Origin: Monomorium pharaonis
Taxonomy: Eukaryota > Arthropoda > Insecta > Hymenoptera > Formicidae
Assembly: GCF_013373865.1 (NCBI RefSeq)
Contig: NC_050472.1
Coordinates: 23,097,136-23,161,135, forward strand
Direction: 5' to 3'
DNA length: 64,000 nucleotides
Part shown: piece by piece, positions 13,301-25,437 of the stretch
How the letters are laid out: every line of letters begins with the position of its first letter
How positions within the stretch are numbered: the first letter of the stretch is position 1
The notes under the pieces: model-generated
What the model saw: the letters and a program-made list of their open reading frames with translations, nothing else
Database searches by the model: none
Told to the model about the DNA's origin: nothing
Position numbers and translations under genes: made by a program

Positions 13301-16300
13301 GAACTTTTCCTAAACAACCTTTGTTCCAGTACCTTAGATTTTTATTATTAAATATCCAGATATTTAATTAAATTTTTAGTTATATTTAATTATTTTCGTT
13401 TGGAGTTAATGAAATAAATTGTCGACATCTTTGAGAGAGAAACCAAATAAAACCTTTTGATATTTAATTTTGTATAATTCAAGAACTAATAAGAACGGTT
13501 TTGTCCGAGTCTAATATTTCTCTTTTATTAAAGATAGAATGTATGATTTATGGAAATAATTTGTTTATTATGTAACAAGGTATGAAGAGCATTATCTCGT
13601 TGAATCTGATTAGACTATTATGCTGGATCTTTAAAAAGAAAATTTTCCAAGACGGTGGGATACGTCTGGAGATAGCAAACTCGTGATTCCGAGCAGTTTA
13701 TCGAGATGAAGCTTGACAGAAGGTCAAGAAGAGATAATGGGCTTCTCGTCGCGCGGTGCTTTCTCATTCATCATTATGCCGAGACATTAATATTATTAAG
13801 CATATATGTCGCGAATATCCGAGCGAGGATGTAAGGGACTAACGGGGGACATGCGAGGAGGATGGTTAAGGGAAGGGAAGCTTTCCTCGCAGTAAATATT
13901 GTAACATCTGGTGCGACTCATACGAGTTCGAGTCACGCCTCCGGCCCTCTACATTTCATTTCACTTCTTAGATACTTCACTGAAATACTGTCGAGGATCC
14001 ACTGGCTGCCTGGTCTCTGTGTAGACCGGCGGTAATGCTTCGGAAAGGGATGGCGAACGGGGGAAAGAATGTGTGTATGCCGTATTTGTTCCAGCAGCTT
14101 CCTAGATTTGCACGACCACCCTTTTGTGTTACTTCCCTCCGCACGTTGTGGCTACGCGACGAGCTGTTTCCTCTTCGAAAGACTGATATTTATGTTATCA
14201 TTGGACCGCGTTACAAGATGTGACGTGCTTTCCCTGTAAATTGCCCCGAGTACTCCTGTCTTGTCTTACGCGATGTCACTTACGCGGCAAATTGGATTAC
14301 GAAATGATGGAGTTGCTATTCGAGATAGGCAATGGAATTCATAGCGTCAATGTCTTAATGAACAATTAACGACTCCTTTAGCTATTAAAAATTCTTTTCA
14401 ACGTGTTAAATAAAATGCGCAAATAATAGTGATTGCAACGAGATACGGATTGACACAGGTAACGAATGACTCACGGGAACGGTGTGATGCACAATGTATC
14501 TCATCCGAGCATGAGACATATTTCATCTATACAAAGTTTAATTCGCTTGAATTCTGTGTTTGACAAGTAGCACGAGTCATTCAAGTGCATGCAGCAGTGA
14601 TTGATTGCGCGCGTGCGTATCCGAAGAGAAATGGTTTATATATTTATGCGTGAGATTTCCGCGGGATTGTCACCGGCTGATCAAATGAATCCGGAGCTCT
14701 CTATCTATTTACGAATCGTTTCGATATTTTTTTCGTCGCGGTCGCAAAGTGCATGGATATATCACCGATAGAAATGGGTCGCACGTGCGTATATAGAAAA
14801 CGCGGGAGAAGGAGGGAGGGAGGAAGAGAAGAGTCCATCTCGTATCGTAATTTTTGTGCAATTCTGAATTTGCGTGTGAATGTTTAACGGCGGTTTCCGA
14901 ATGCTTTTGTTTACAATGGCAAACGATTTAATCAAACAGCGAACAAGGCGTGCGTTTCGCGCGGTTGGCATAGCGCTAAAGCACGCTTCCGCACGTTCGC
15001 GTCGTGCCGTGCCACGTAGCTACATTTTTTTTTTTTTTAGAGTAGAGTCTCGTGTTTTTTGACAGAACTTCGTGTTATATTAAATTTATATTTTCGAAGT
15101 ATTGATTCGGCTGACTGATAGACGTGCAATGCACGAAAGAACACGTTTTGTTTGTGTAGATGCAATTGAAATTTTCAGAGTAAAGACTTCGTATATCAAT
15201 CATATCGTCTAGTAAAACAAAATTTTTGCATTGAGTTTTTTTAAGGATACACTTATGCAAGCATTTTGATAAATTTTAACTTACGTGGAGTGTATAGTAT
15301 TAAAACAAAACGTTATTTCACACTATTATACACTACATACAATTTACATACAATCCTTTGATTTACTATGTAACAAATATATATTAATTAATATTTAGAA
15401 AAACTGTATCATATTTTAAAATGTATAGAGAACTTCGGAAAATCAATATGTTACGTCTTTTATTTATATTACATAAATTCAAAGACGTTACACAATACTT
15501 CTTAAAAAAATAGTTTATAACAAACATAAAGCAAGATCTTTCTTTGAGATGGGTCATATTATAGAATTATGCGATCTCGCATAGGAGAGAAAAAGAGAGA
15601 AAACGAGAGAAAGAGAAATCTGTGAAACAAGAAGAGAGAGAAAGGTTTTGAGTGAAAAGAACTAAGAAGCTCACGCAGACAGCTCTTTCAATAATTCATT
15701 AACCACTTGTTTCGTTAACTACTTCTACGCAGACCGTGTGGTAGACTCTCTGAAAAGTGCTTTAATTTCCTCCCTCGACTTGTTACCGTCTTAAAACTTT
15801 AAGGCGCTCTCACCGTTAAGTGACACGCTTCATGGAAATACGACAGCGCGCGGAATTGCCATGAAATGTCTCAGACGTTTCGATTTCAAACTTTTGGTCC
15901 TTTAATCCGACGCTCTTAAAATATTATGTGGAACGTATTATCTTAAATTCACTATCCGCCATACTTAAAAGCAATGAAAAAGTAATATAATATACTCTAT
16001 AAAGCAATGAAACTCACAGTTAATAGCATAAGTTAAGAGTAATAAGTTGCTGATGCAAAGTTCGGGAAGATCATAAATTACTGAATTAAATTTATTAATT
16101 GTTTATCAAGTTAACGTCGCTGATCTAAAGTTTATTAAAAAGATTTACATACGTAGTGTTCTCCTTATTACTTTTTCAATTTATCCAATTATATCAAAAT
16201 ATACACGTGAAAATTTTTTAAATATTCAACATAATAAAATTTTTAACAAACTTGATAGATTCTTTTTATCAAACTTAGATAATTAATAATTAAATTAGAA

Positions 16301-16564
16301 AAGGATTAAAAGTGCTGGCGAAAATGAGAACCGACGCAGCGTAGGAAGACTTCCATGTTTGCGCGTACAAGCAATGGAAATTCGAGAATTCGTACTTGTT
16401 GGTTGAAGACCTGGAGAACTATATGGTAGCTTGCACGTGTATAAATGCTAGATTATGGGGCGCAGGAATTCGTGAGATAACGTCGTCCTTTTCGGAACCG
16501 TCAGCCACCAGAATCGGGCAACAGAATCGTATCGAAACTTCGTGTCTTCTATTCCTTGATACAG
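10351..16564. other. Non-coding stretch, mixed composition
   Basis: AT-rich blocks alternate with GC-richer patches near 12230-12720, 13650-14300 and 14540-15060. Near 12309 a GTGAGT donor-like site ends an open block starting at ATG 12169, but no partner exon is evident. Purine-rich GAGA tracts lie at about 15585-15650. No gene or transposon can be supported. Confidence 0.42.
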
Positions 16565-16677
16565 TTTTATTGCTGTCTCGAATCTACGCGACTACTGTAT
16601 ACAGCTTCTCGATACATTGCTTGCAAGTACGATGCGTTGTTTCGTGTGAAAACAATGGCACGTGCTTGCAAGATTAT
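16565..16677 (+). CDS. Candidate internal exon with EGF-like cysteine motif
   Basis: An acceptor-like tract (TTCTATTCCTTGATACAG) ends at 16564 and a donor-like GTAAAA begins at 16678. The open frame between them encodes C-L-Q-V-R-C-V-V-S-C-E-N-N-G-T-C-L-Q-D-Y. The C-x3-C-x-N-N-G-x-C spacing is characteristic of the first half of an EGF-like module, with N-N-G-T-C in its usual place. The second half (the C-x-C and G-Y/F portion) would have to lie in another exon, and none was found nearby. The frame is also open upstream of the acceptor, so a chance ORF is possible. Low confidence. Confidence 0.22.
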
Positions 16678-17157
16678 GTAAAACCTAACGCAGACAGACA
16701 AACATTTCTAACATGATTTATGAAGGTTTGCATTATATTTTTTGTGAGATGATAAAACATACATAAAATTGAATTTATTTCGGAATCCGCATATCCGATA
16801 ATATTACCCCTCAAATATTAAAACCGAGTATAATAACATATTAAAAACACACAATTTTTATACATATGAAAGTTATTTTTCGCACAGAACGTGTTTTTTG
16901 TATCGTTCATTAACACAAAAAATAGAAAATTAGAAGTATTTTCGATAGATTTGTAATCTCATTATATGATGATACTTTTTTAAAATAACCTCGTTTAAAT
17001 AAATAAAATTACTTAATATTTTAGAACTCTTATATATATAAAATATTTATTTAATACTTTACATCATTTTAATCGATCGTTCATGATATCTGGTTCTGTA
17101 TTTTGAATACTGCTCTAGTTTTATAGAACATCCGCTCGTGGTTACACCAAACGAGTA
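16678..17157. other. AT-rich flank left of the 879-bp element
   Basis: Nothing recognised. The sequence ends in TA, the presumed target dinucleotide of the element beginning at 17158. Confidence 0.45.
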
Positions 17158-18036
17158 CACTGCAAAACACATCCGCTCTAAATTCCGCGAAACTATAATG
17201 GAAAAAAATGACTTTTTTTCCACTTTAGATAAGTGTGAAATTAAAACGGAATTATATATGCAGGACATTGTCTTTAATGTCCTTCATAAATAGAACGGAC
17301 TAATGTCCGCCCTAACGGCTGCCCTCCCCTCAGTTGCAATAAACATCTCTATTGCTAACCGTTGGTGCCAACACGGGCACTGATCGACGAGGCAACCACC
17401 GCGGCAAATGCACGGCATGCGACCGCGACGAATTTGAGTTGTCTCCCGCGGATGACAACGCAAACGTGTGCTTCTTTTCTCACACGCTCATAGGCGAATA
17501 ATGCCCGCAAGAGGAGCACACACCCGCGTCACCATCCTCGGGAAGCAACCCAAATTCGCAATCACATGCCGCATACCCACCGCGACGGCCACCGCGCCGA
17601 TCGACATCCACAACTAGCACCAACAATTAGCAACAAAAACACTCATCACAACTGCGAAGAGAACGGCCGTCAAAGCAGACAAGCTAACAGACTGTTGTAA
17701 CAGTGAACGACAAAGCTATCGCTACCGCTCGCGCCATATTGCGTTGCCAGCATAGTTTTGTTTATTTCGTCCGCTTTAATATACATGACGGACCACATCC
17801 TTTATAATGTCCGGACCACATCCTTTATAATGTCCGGTTTAACGTCTATTCTATAATAATTATTTTCAGTCCTATTTATATAAAAGACATTGTCATACAT
17901 AGATAAAATGTCACATTAAGAATTGCGCCAGTCACGCTTAAGTAAAATGGACACGTAAGAAATCCGTTCTAATATTGTATATTCCGTTATAAAATATACA
18001 TGTCCTTTATATATAAAGAGGATATGCTTTGCAGTG
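17158..18036. mobile_element. Non-autonomous DNA transposon, 879 bp, TA-flanked
   Basis: Both ends carry the inverted terminus CACTGCAAA (left CACTGCAAAACACATCC; right end reads back CACTGCAAAGCATATCC), and each is bordered by TA. The subterminal regions carry many GGACA/TGTCC motifs in both orientations: for example a hairpin GGACATTGTCTTTAATGTCC at about 17263, another TGTCC near 17301, and a perfect two-copy tandem repeat of a 23-base unit at 17789-17834. These could be transposase-binding repeats. The core (about 17330-17760) is unexpectedly GC-rich and C-biased, unlike the AT-rich arms, and its longest minus-strand frame is only about 39 codons. The ends and TA target suggest mobilisation by a Tc1/mariner/IS630-type transposase encoded elsewhere. 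Confidence 0.8.
17789..17834. repeat. Perfect tandem duplication of a 23-base unit
   Basis: Two identical copies of a unit that begins CGGACCACATCC and ends TATAATGTC, located in the right subterminal region of the 879-bp element. Each copy carries the TGTCC motif found elsewhere in the element. Confidence 0.93.
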
Positions 18037-18038
18037 TA

Positions 18039-20285
18039 GAAGTTTGCGGCTAACTTTTGCCCGCGTTCACGTACGGGTTGTTCGTTTAAGAATTACAGGG
18101 TCCATTTGCCGGTATTTCAGGGCCGCAATCTAAGTAGGCACGCCTCGCCCAGGATTTATTAGAATTAGAAATCTGATGCTCCACGTGTGCGACTACGTTG
18201 TATATTAACATTAACGGCGCGAGTGTTACGAGCCATTTGTACTCGGAGTAGTGAATTACATAGAACGTGAGAAGCTTCTGCGCACGAATTATTAGTCTTA
18301 TTATCGTATAGTTTACCGGTTTTGCTAAACGGCAAAATCTGCCCTGCTGTTGCAGTACCGAAAATAGAAGAGCCTTAAATAGAAGAGACGTTTCTATTGA
18401 TTATTTACTCGTTTCAATTAGCAATACTCTTAATGTCCATTCATTTCATTACTTAATACTGCAAAATAAAGCATTTGTATTTATAAATCCAGATTGTATT
18501 AATTTTATTATATTATATTTCATGTGAATATTACACATGACCGACAATGAGTAAGATTATACTTTAATGGTGTAAAATAAAAAATTTTGTAAAAAAAAAC
18601 AATAAATGATAGAAATGTAAAACTGATCTAAAATAAATGAATTGTTACAAAGATGATGAATTTCAAGGTTTACAATATCCAAATGCATTTACTGACACTC
18701 ATAATAATAATCAATTATATTATATATCATTTTTTAATCTACAGTAAGGGCTAAAATAATAAATGATTTTTAGTAGATATGCCACCTTCGTAATAAAACT
18801 TTTTCATTGGTAAAGACGTGTAACATTATAATATCAATATAGAATAAATCGATATATATATGTATATCTAAACTTATAAAGTCTTATACTTTCACATTCA
18901 TATTTTCAAAAATGTGTGAATTTATGTAATAATAGAAAAACATTTTCTTATATTATAATCACGTTTGACCTAAATTCTCTCGCTTTTAATAACATGCATT
19001 ATTTTGCATCGATGCATTGAGTTAATTATAGGAGATCCGTATATACCCAGATTCCTATATATACGTATATTAGACATTGCATTCGCATGACGTGTGATTC
19101 CCTATCATATGCGCAATAGTAATAACTTAATTTAATTAATCAGAATTATCAATGCAAACAATCTTTGAGGTAGGTACGTTAATATGTCCACTGTATATTT
19201 ATAACATTAAATTCTAATTGTCCATTTATATACAAATATAATTTATAAAGTTAAATATGTTTATTTGATAAGACCAGTATTTGCATCTCTCGCGATCGAT
19301 TTTACTGGCATCAATATACTGAGAGCGAGATATAGGATACATGGCGTGTATCTAGAATGACACGGACGTTATTTTTCAGGATTTTCAACCATAAATGCCA
19401 TATCTGGGAAATAATGACGATTGATGGTGGTTGCACGAGGCGTTGAACTAACGTTAGTATAATATACGATGAGTTTACTTGCATTAGATAAATAGTATTT
19501 AGTTGGATATCTAATTTTTTTTTTCTTTCTCTCCCTCTTCTCTCCCTCTCTTTTTACTTTCATACAAATTTTAATATGCTTAACATATTTTAGTTACACA
19601 TTTTTCTTAAAATTCTTTTTGTAATATTTTAAGTTACTATAATACAAAATTATAACTGTACCAAATATAAAAGGTTTTTTTACAAGATTTAGTACGATAA
19701 AATTACTTTTGCTCTACAAGTTTAAATAGAGATGTTTTTCTTTAAGGTATCTTAAACTTTATTTCTTAAAAATTAACAAAATTCTTTTTTCTTTTAAAAA
19801 ACAGGAGGAAGAATCACATTAATAATTAAATATAAAAATTAATGCTATTTTCATTTTATTTTAACAATGTAATTGTAATTTCTTTTCTTACTTTTTAAAT
19901 TATAAAAGATTTTCAAGTATTGTATGAACGACAATTTTTAGCTAATTCTCTAACTTAAGCGAGACGTCGAGACTGTCTTAATTCGCATCGGCGAGCACTC
20001 GAGAGCTGCGAATACCATTATGAGAATAAACCACGAGTCGTCGAATTGATATTAAAATTAATGTTATATAGTTAAAGGCGAGAAACTTCTCGATTAATTC
20101 GGTAGATAACGCCCGCGGGGGCTTTCGCAGGGGTCGATGTCGGGGTAAGAGATAGCATTGCCGCGAACACGACGGCATCCAATCCGAACAATTCGGTTTT
20201 CCTTCGGGCTGGGACACGCGAAGGTCCTCTCTAACCCATCCGTCCCCCTTCTATCCTACGCTCGGATAGAGAAAGCAAAAGAAAG

Positions 20286-20316
<31 letters not shown>

Positions 20317-21300
20317 AGAAAAGAGACGGGAGCCTCGATTCACAAGGGAATTATCGGTACTTGATTGCGCTTAATCCGCGAAGTTTTCTCGTTTGACTTA
20401 CCCGTTTCGAACGCGACTCCGCTTCGTTTACCATCGCGCGCGACTCACAGTCGGACATTCGCTGAACGAAAAACACACGCTAACCCCAAAGAAGAAAAAT
20501 TCATATCAAACGCGAAAAGCCGAATGCTGAATCTCGCGCTAATGATGCCTGTTCGATAGAATATGTTTGTTCGTTTCCGGCGTCGTTCTCGCATTCCTCT
20601 TTTTAGCTCTCTCTTTTACCTTTGCCCGTCTACTCTTTTTCTTTTCTTTTCATTCCTATTGCTGTTGCCTCCGTCTTTCTTCTTTATCCTCAACACTCTT
20701 AGAGAAGAAACGTTACTGCACGCACGAGAGGCGAGGACGTACCTCTAACGGCTTACACTAATCCCGGACTGCCTCAACAGCCGGGCGAATTATTTCCATT
20801 CCGTTTCCCTATTCCTCTGCATCTAGCGTTATCAAAGCGTGTACGCGCCGCGCCGTTTGCAAAGACCAAGTTGCGGTTTCCAGTATTAATTTCGGGAACA
20901 ATGAGGGATGCCTGATACACCGTTTTTTTTCTGGTAAGTAAATTATAAAAACTTAATTTTTTTATTTTATCCTTTGTAATATAAATTCGGTTAACAATAT
21001 TGTGCACTCCTACATAATACAATCTATCTCTATTATTAAACTTGATAACATTCGTTCCTATTAAATTTAAATAAATAAATCTTGTAAAACTGTTATATTT
21101 ATCATTTACGGCCTATTTGTTTAAAAAATGTCAGATCAAAAAAGCAGTTGTTTTAAAATAATACAATTAAAACAAATATTTATAATAAATAAACAAAAAA
21201 ATGATAATAGAAAACTATTAAACAATGTAAATTATTTTTATATTGAATTTAATATTTTTTGTTTTATATGTATATTTTTTTCTTATATATTTTTGTTTTT
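18039..21300. other. Non-coding stretch, mostly AT-rich
   Basis: A moderately GC-rich patch follows the transposon (about 18040-18380). The region to 19960 is AT-rich with nothing recognisable. A GC-richer island occupies about 20100-20870 and contains a GA microsatellite at 20291-20316. No supported gene. Confidence 0.45.
20291..20316. repeat. Short GA microsatellite
   Basis: Pure GA repeat of 26 bases in a GA-rich context within a GC-richer island. Confidence 0.93.
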
Positions 21301-21375
21301 GTATATTTTTTCCAATCATCCTATTTATAGATAACATATATGTTGTATAAATAGGACAATGATTGGAAAAAAATA
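21301..21375. repeat. Inverted repeat, arms about 29 bases
   Basis: The left arm (21301-21329) and right arm (21346-21375) are near-perfect reverse complements sharing TTTTTTCCAATCAT and CCTATTTATA, with a spacer of about 16 bases. No terminal duplication was identified. Either a small foldback element or a hairpin-forming sequence. Confidence 0.75.
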
Positions 21376-21474
21376 CACATATATATAATATCTTTCTTCT
21401 AATCTTTATTTTTATTTGTTATCACTTTTAATTCAATTGATTCAAAGCATAAACCGATCTTGATAATAAAAACG

Positions 21475-21650
21475 TACGTAAGAGAGACTATAAACGAAAT
21501 AACATTTCACATACGATCCATTTGAAGGTTCCTTTAGATTTCCTGCTCAATGAGAAAGAACGAAGATATGGCAAATTACAATTGTCTCTCTGTGACTAGT
21601 AATAGAAATACGAAAGGGACAAGTACGTGGAAGACTTGTGCATGAAAACT
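21475..21650. repeat. Diverged upstream copy of the 21881-22052 segment
   Basis: It aligns over about 175 bases with the segment just upstream of the secreted-protein gene at 22183. Shared blocks include CTGTGACTAGTAA, ATACGAAAG and ACGTGGAAG in the same order and spacing. The copies sit about 406 bp apart in direct orientation. This copy is not followed by an intact signal-peptide exon. Confidence 0.75.
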
Positions 21651-21880
21651 TCAATTGCTAGAAATATTCTTCGATAAAGATGTTTCTTCCACTGCATTCA
21701 ATTTTTATCATTGGTTTAAATGTTGAAATGTCTGCATTTCATAATATGAACACGTGTAATGCAAATTCTCTTGCATTGTAAAAAGCTCGAAATAGTGATG
21801 GATAAATGAATCGCATATGTTAAGTGTATTGTGTAAGACCACGTACAATCTCTAGACTTGACGTCGCGAGAGGATGACAT

Positions 21881-22052
21881 ACGAGAGACGATAAACGAGA
21901 TAGCATAACACATTCGCGTAACACGTTCGAAAGCACCTCCAGTTCTACGCAATGAGATAGAATGAGGACGTCCGGGAAATCACAATTGTTCCTGTGACTA
22001 GTAAAGATACGAAAGAGACAGGCACGTGGAAGCCAGGACGCATGCGTGTTCT
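21881..22052. repeat. Gene-proximal copy of the duplicated upstream segment
   Basis: Direct-repeat partner of 21475-21650. It ends about 130 bases before the start codon at 22183, so it is probably promoter DNA or 5' UTR. Similarity persists weakly beyond this segment, which suggests the original duplication unit was about 406 bp and may have included the first exon. Confidence 0.72.
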
Positions 22053-22081
22053 GTTGCTCCTGCTGGACTTCGTAGGACAAG

Positions 22082-22086
22082 TCAGT
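22082..22086 (+). promoter_or_regulatory. Possible arthropod initiator TCAGT
   Basis: TCAGT matches the arthropod initiator and lies 97 bases before the start codon at 22183, a reasonable 5' UTR length. No TATA box was seen. The match is short and could be chance. Confidence 0.25.
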
Positions 22087-22182
22087 CTGCATCTAGACTT
22101 CGGCTCGCGTAGGTTTTGTACCAGTGCGTGTACGTGACGAAAATTAAACGGGATTAAAGAAAAAGTTACGAGACTAATAAAT

Positions 22183-22597
22183 ATGACAATAATCACTGCT
22201 GTTTTCGTCCCGTGGACCGTATGGATCTTCGTTACATTGGTGCACTCATCCGAAGGTAAGTGCTCACCGTATTCTTTGTCGAAGGATAAAAAGGCGATTT
22301 CTCACTTACGTGTCTAAGGAACTAATTACTACTCACGATGAAAACGTTTTGTGTGGAAATCTTTTTATTGTAAAACATTCAGGAATCATCTGTTTCCGAA
22401 TGAAAGTACCTCAAACGTGTGTGTCAAATTATGTCACATCTGAACAAATACCATATATAACGTCGATGAAAAGCAAAGTGACAAGTTTTGCGATGTGTGA
22501 AAGGAAAACGCGAGTCCACTCGGTGAAATACATAAGAGAATCACGACATCCCAATGCAAGCTCTTCGTATATACCATCCATTATGGTTATACCATAA
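22183..22597 (+). CDS. Small secreted protein, two exons, family not recognised
   Basis: Exon 1 (22183-22255) starts at an ATG and encodes 24 residues (M-T-I-I-T-A-V-F-V-P-W-T-V-W-I-F-V-T-L-V-H-S-S-E), a clear signal-peptide-like hydrophobic segment. It ends at a canonical donor, GAAG/GTAAGT, leaving a phase-1 codon. Exon 2 begins at 22383 after ACATTCAG, and its frame continues exactly in phase to the stop at 22595-22597. The intron is 127 bases, typical of insects, and phase-1 introns after signal peptides are common. The product is 95 residues. The mature part has three cysteines (I-I-C, Q-T-C, A-M-C), a V-P-Q-T-C-V-S-N-Y-V motif and a basic C-terminal half. The order of residues faintly recalls an EMI-type module (C...VP...PY...C), but the diagnostic W-C and C-C pairs are absent, so I do not assign it. 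Further downstream exons are possible if a donor inside exon 2 is used. An odd cysteine count suggests dimerisation or an incomplete model. Confidence 0.55.
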
Positions 22598-25183
22598 ATC
22601 TGACTTAACTCGACATGCCATTTTGCGAAACTTTCTTCATAAAGTCATGCCACCATTTCAGTATTTTTTACTACTTTTTATTGTGTTGTTCTAGTTTCGT
22701 AATATTGTAGGAGATATTGGAGTGTATGCAGTTTTTCTTGTAGGTATCGTTGTTTTTCCTTGGTCAACATGATTAAACTTTACATTGGTTACGTAAATAT
22801 TATAAAATTTATAAAAAAATGGAATATATTTACACTTAAGATGAATATATTTACACTTTAAATGAAAGAATTTATGTCTTACTGATTTGAGAAATGTTAT
22901 TTGAAAATATACAAACCGACGATGTAGAATACTTTAAGACAAATTTACCTGTATGCTTATATGTACGAAAAAACTATATATATATATATAAATGTATAAA
23001 TCTTATACGTATAAAAATTAAATTAAATGTTGAGATAGTTATTAATAGTTACAAAAGTGGAGTTATTACAAACTAGCTTTTATTAAAATTATTAGAAAAT
23101 GCTTTACTAAATTTTCCAACATACAAAAACAAAGGTTTAAATAACGATAAAACCGGGTACATGGTTAAATGAGAATTTGTGGAGTGCACATGGTGGCGTG
23201 ACACAGAAGTATTATCCGCAGGGAAACGGAAAAAGCCTCGAATTTATGGAAGTGCTAATTGGTATTGTTAGCAGAAATACAGAGCGCCAATAATGGAAGT
23301 CGCTATAAAATGACACGGAAAGATGATAGGAATAAAGCTAAATCGATGATTTATCGAGTGAAAGATTAGGTGGGCATGACTATTGGCCATTTTATATTTT
23401 TAAAGATGGAAACAGGAACAACGCGGATGAAAAGAATGAGTAAATCGTGAATAGCCTGGATCAATATTATGTATATACTGTACACAGGTACCAGACGGTA
23501 CGAAGCAGTAGATTTAAGATGCACGAACCATATGTTGGTTTACATTAATTCTGTCATTCGCTAAAACGAATAAAAACCAAGCATTTTTTCACTCTTAAAT
23601 GTTAAATAATAAATTTTAATAATACGCCAGATATAATAAAATATTTTCTGTTAATAATTAATTGCTATGTTATTATTAATTTATAAAATTCTTTTTATTT
23701 TTATACAAAATTACGGAACCTGGAGTATTGATCCTTATTGATTGATCATTAGGATGAATAATAATTATACTGTAATATCATTATTACAATGTATTATAAG
23801 CTTTTATAACAGTAATTATTTTGATAATAAATCATTAAATTGAATTAATGTTTGTTCCGATAATCTGCATGTGGATACACTATCGTAACGTAAGAATAAA
23901 ATACTAGAGTCGATATTCCTGTTAAAAGAGTAAAGAAAAAATTTCAAGGAAAGGAAAATTATGATGAAAAAGAACGACTAGAAATATTTTGCGATAATTG
24001 AAATTCGATGTTTTAATGAAACTAATGATATAAGGATATATGCAATAGCGCAAATATGCAATTATAGAAATATATACAATCAATACACTTATAATATAAC
24101 GAAGAAATATAAGTTGCATTTAAAATAAGATTAAGTGAATATTTTTAGCAATATCGCATGGAACTCCTGATATATCAGTAGTAAATCCAGAATTTTAATC
24201 AGACATATAGCAATCGTGATTTTATCTCATTATCCGGTGATTGTTAGGAGAGTAAAAATTAAGATTTGAAGAAAGCGAGAGAAAAGAAAAAAGAAAGAAA
24301 GGGAGAGGACGGAAGAGATTAATGTCTGATTCTTAGTATTGCCTTCGATTTCTCTTGGGAAAATTATCTAAAGAATCAGTGACACACGGTCGACGAATTG
24401 CCAAGACATAGTAATGCCGGAGAGCTATTAAAGAATATAGCACAGAAAAATGCCAATTCAATGTATAAAATAGTAAAAGATAAATCAAATAATAACATAT
24501 TCTATATATACGAAAATTAATACAAATTGTTTTTTTAATTTATAATTGTTTCTAACAATAGTTTCGTCACATTATTGCTTAATTTGTTAATATTCTTTTT
24601 AGTTTGACATGTCAGTAATATATCTATGTGTGTAAAATATTTCTAATATTTATGTATAATAATCTTTATGTATAGTATCTTAATTGTAAATACTTACACA
24701 CTCAAATTTACAGAAACATACACTTATTTATTAATTACAGACTTCTTTAGAATAATATCAGTTTGCATACAGAATGCATTACTATCGTGCATTATTATTT
24801 AAGCGATGAGCGTATATTGTACTAAATATAGTTTGCTTTAAAGCAATATTTGCGTGATATATGATTTTGCAATGCCGTAATAAATGGAAGCAAAATTGGA
24901 CGTGAAATAAATCGCGAATTTAATGTTTTGCAGTCTACACCGTAGAGTGATTACGTGATATGCAATTATTTTCCGATAACCGTGTCCGGACGGAAGGAAA
25001 TATAAATGGCAGCGTGATATTTTATGTCATAATTTCCATTAGAATATCTATTAAAATGCTGCACGCTTGCATTCAGGTAGATAAAAGAATAACTAATTAC
25101 AAAATATTTTTTAAATTGGATTGCATTCAAACATTATCGATTTAAACGTTTTTGTTTAGTGTCAGACACCATATAAGCGATCA
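22598..25183. other. AT-rich non-coding stretch
   Basis: No AATAAA close to the stop at 22597 was noted. The sequence is AT-rich, with small AT palindromes near 23760-23815 and purine-rich tracts at about 24270-24310. No gene or element is supported. Confidence 0.45.
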
Positions 25184-25437
25184 TTAATCGTAACTGCTAA
25201 CGCATGCAACCCTAATCATCTTATCGAGATGCTGTATCATTGTCGATCGTATCTGTTTCCCTGCAGTGCATGTAATAGATAGACGCTTAGGATTGGAATG
25301 TTCATGTATCAATAATTTCAAAACATTAGTAGACAATTGGAGCTTATGCGTTTTCATTATCAAGCGCATTGCACCTATAATCAATCTTCTACTTTCTGCT
25401 TCGCGAAGCGACATGAACGTGTAATTATCCGAGGTTA
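25184..25437 (-). CDS. Candidate 3'-terminal coding exon, family unknown
   Basis: On the minus strand a strong acceptor (ATTTATTTCTATTTTTACCAG, with exon base 1 at 25437) precedes a frame that enters in phase 1 and stays open for 83 codons to a stop at 25184-25186. The peptide starts T-S-D-N-Y-T-F-M-S-L-R-E-A-E-S-R-R-L-I-I and continues with a helical-looking, mixed-charge region ending I-R-V-A-C-V-S-S-Y-D. The composition is gene-like and free of repeats. I do not recognise the family. The upstream exons would lie at higher coordinates, but none was found with confidence, and no AATAAA was seen within about 80 bases after the stop. A chance ORF preceded by a chance acceptor is possible. Confidence 0.33.
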
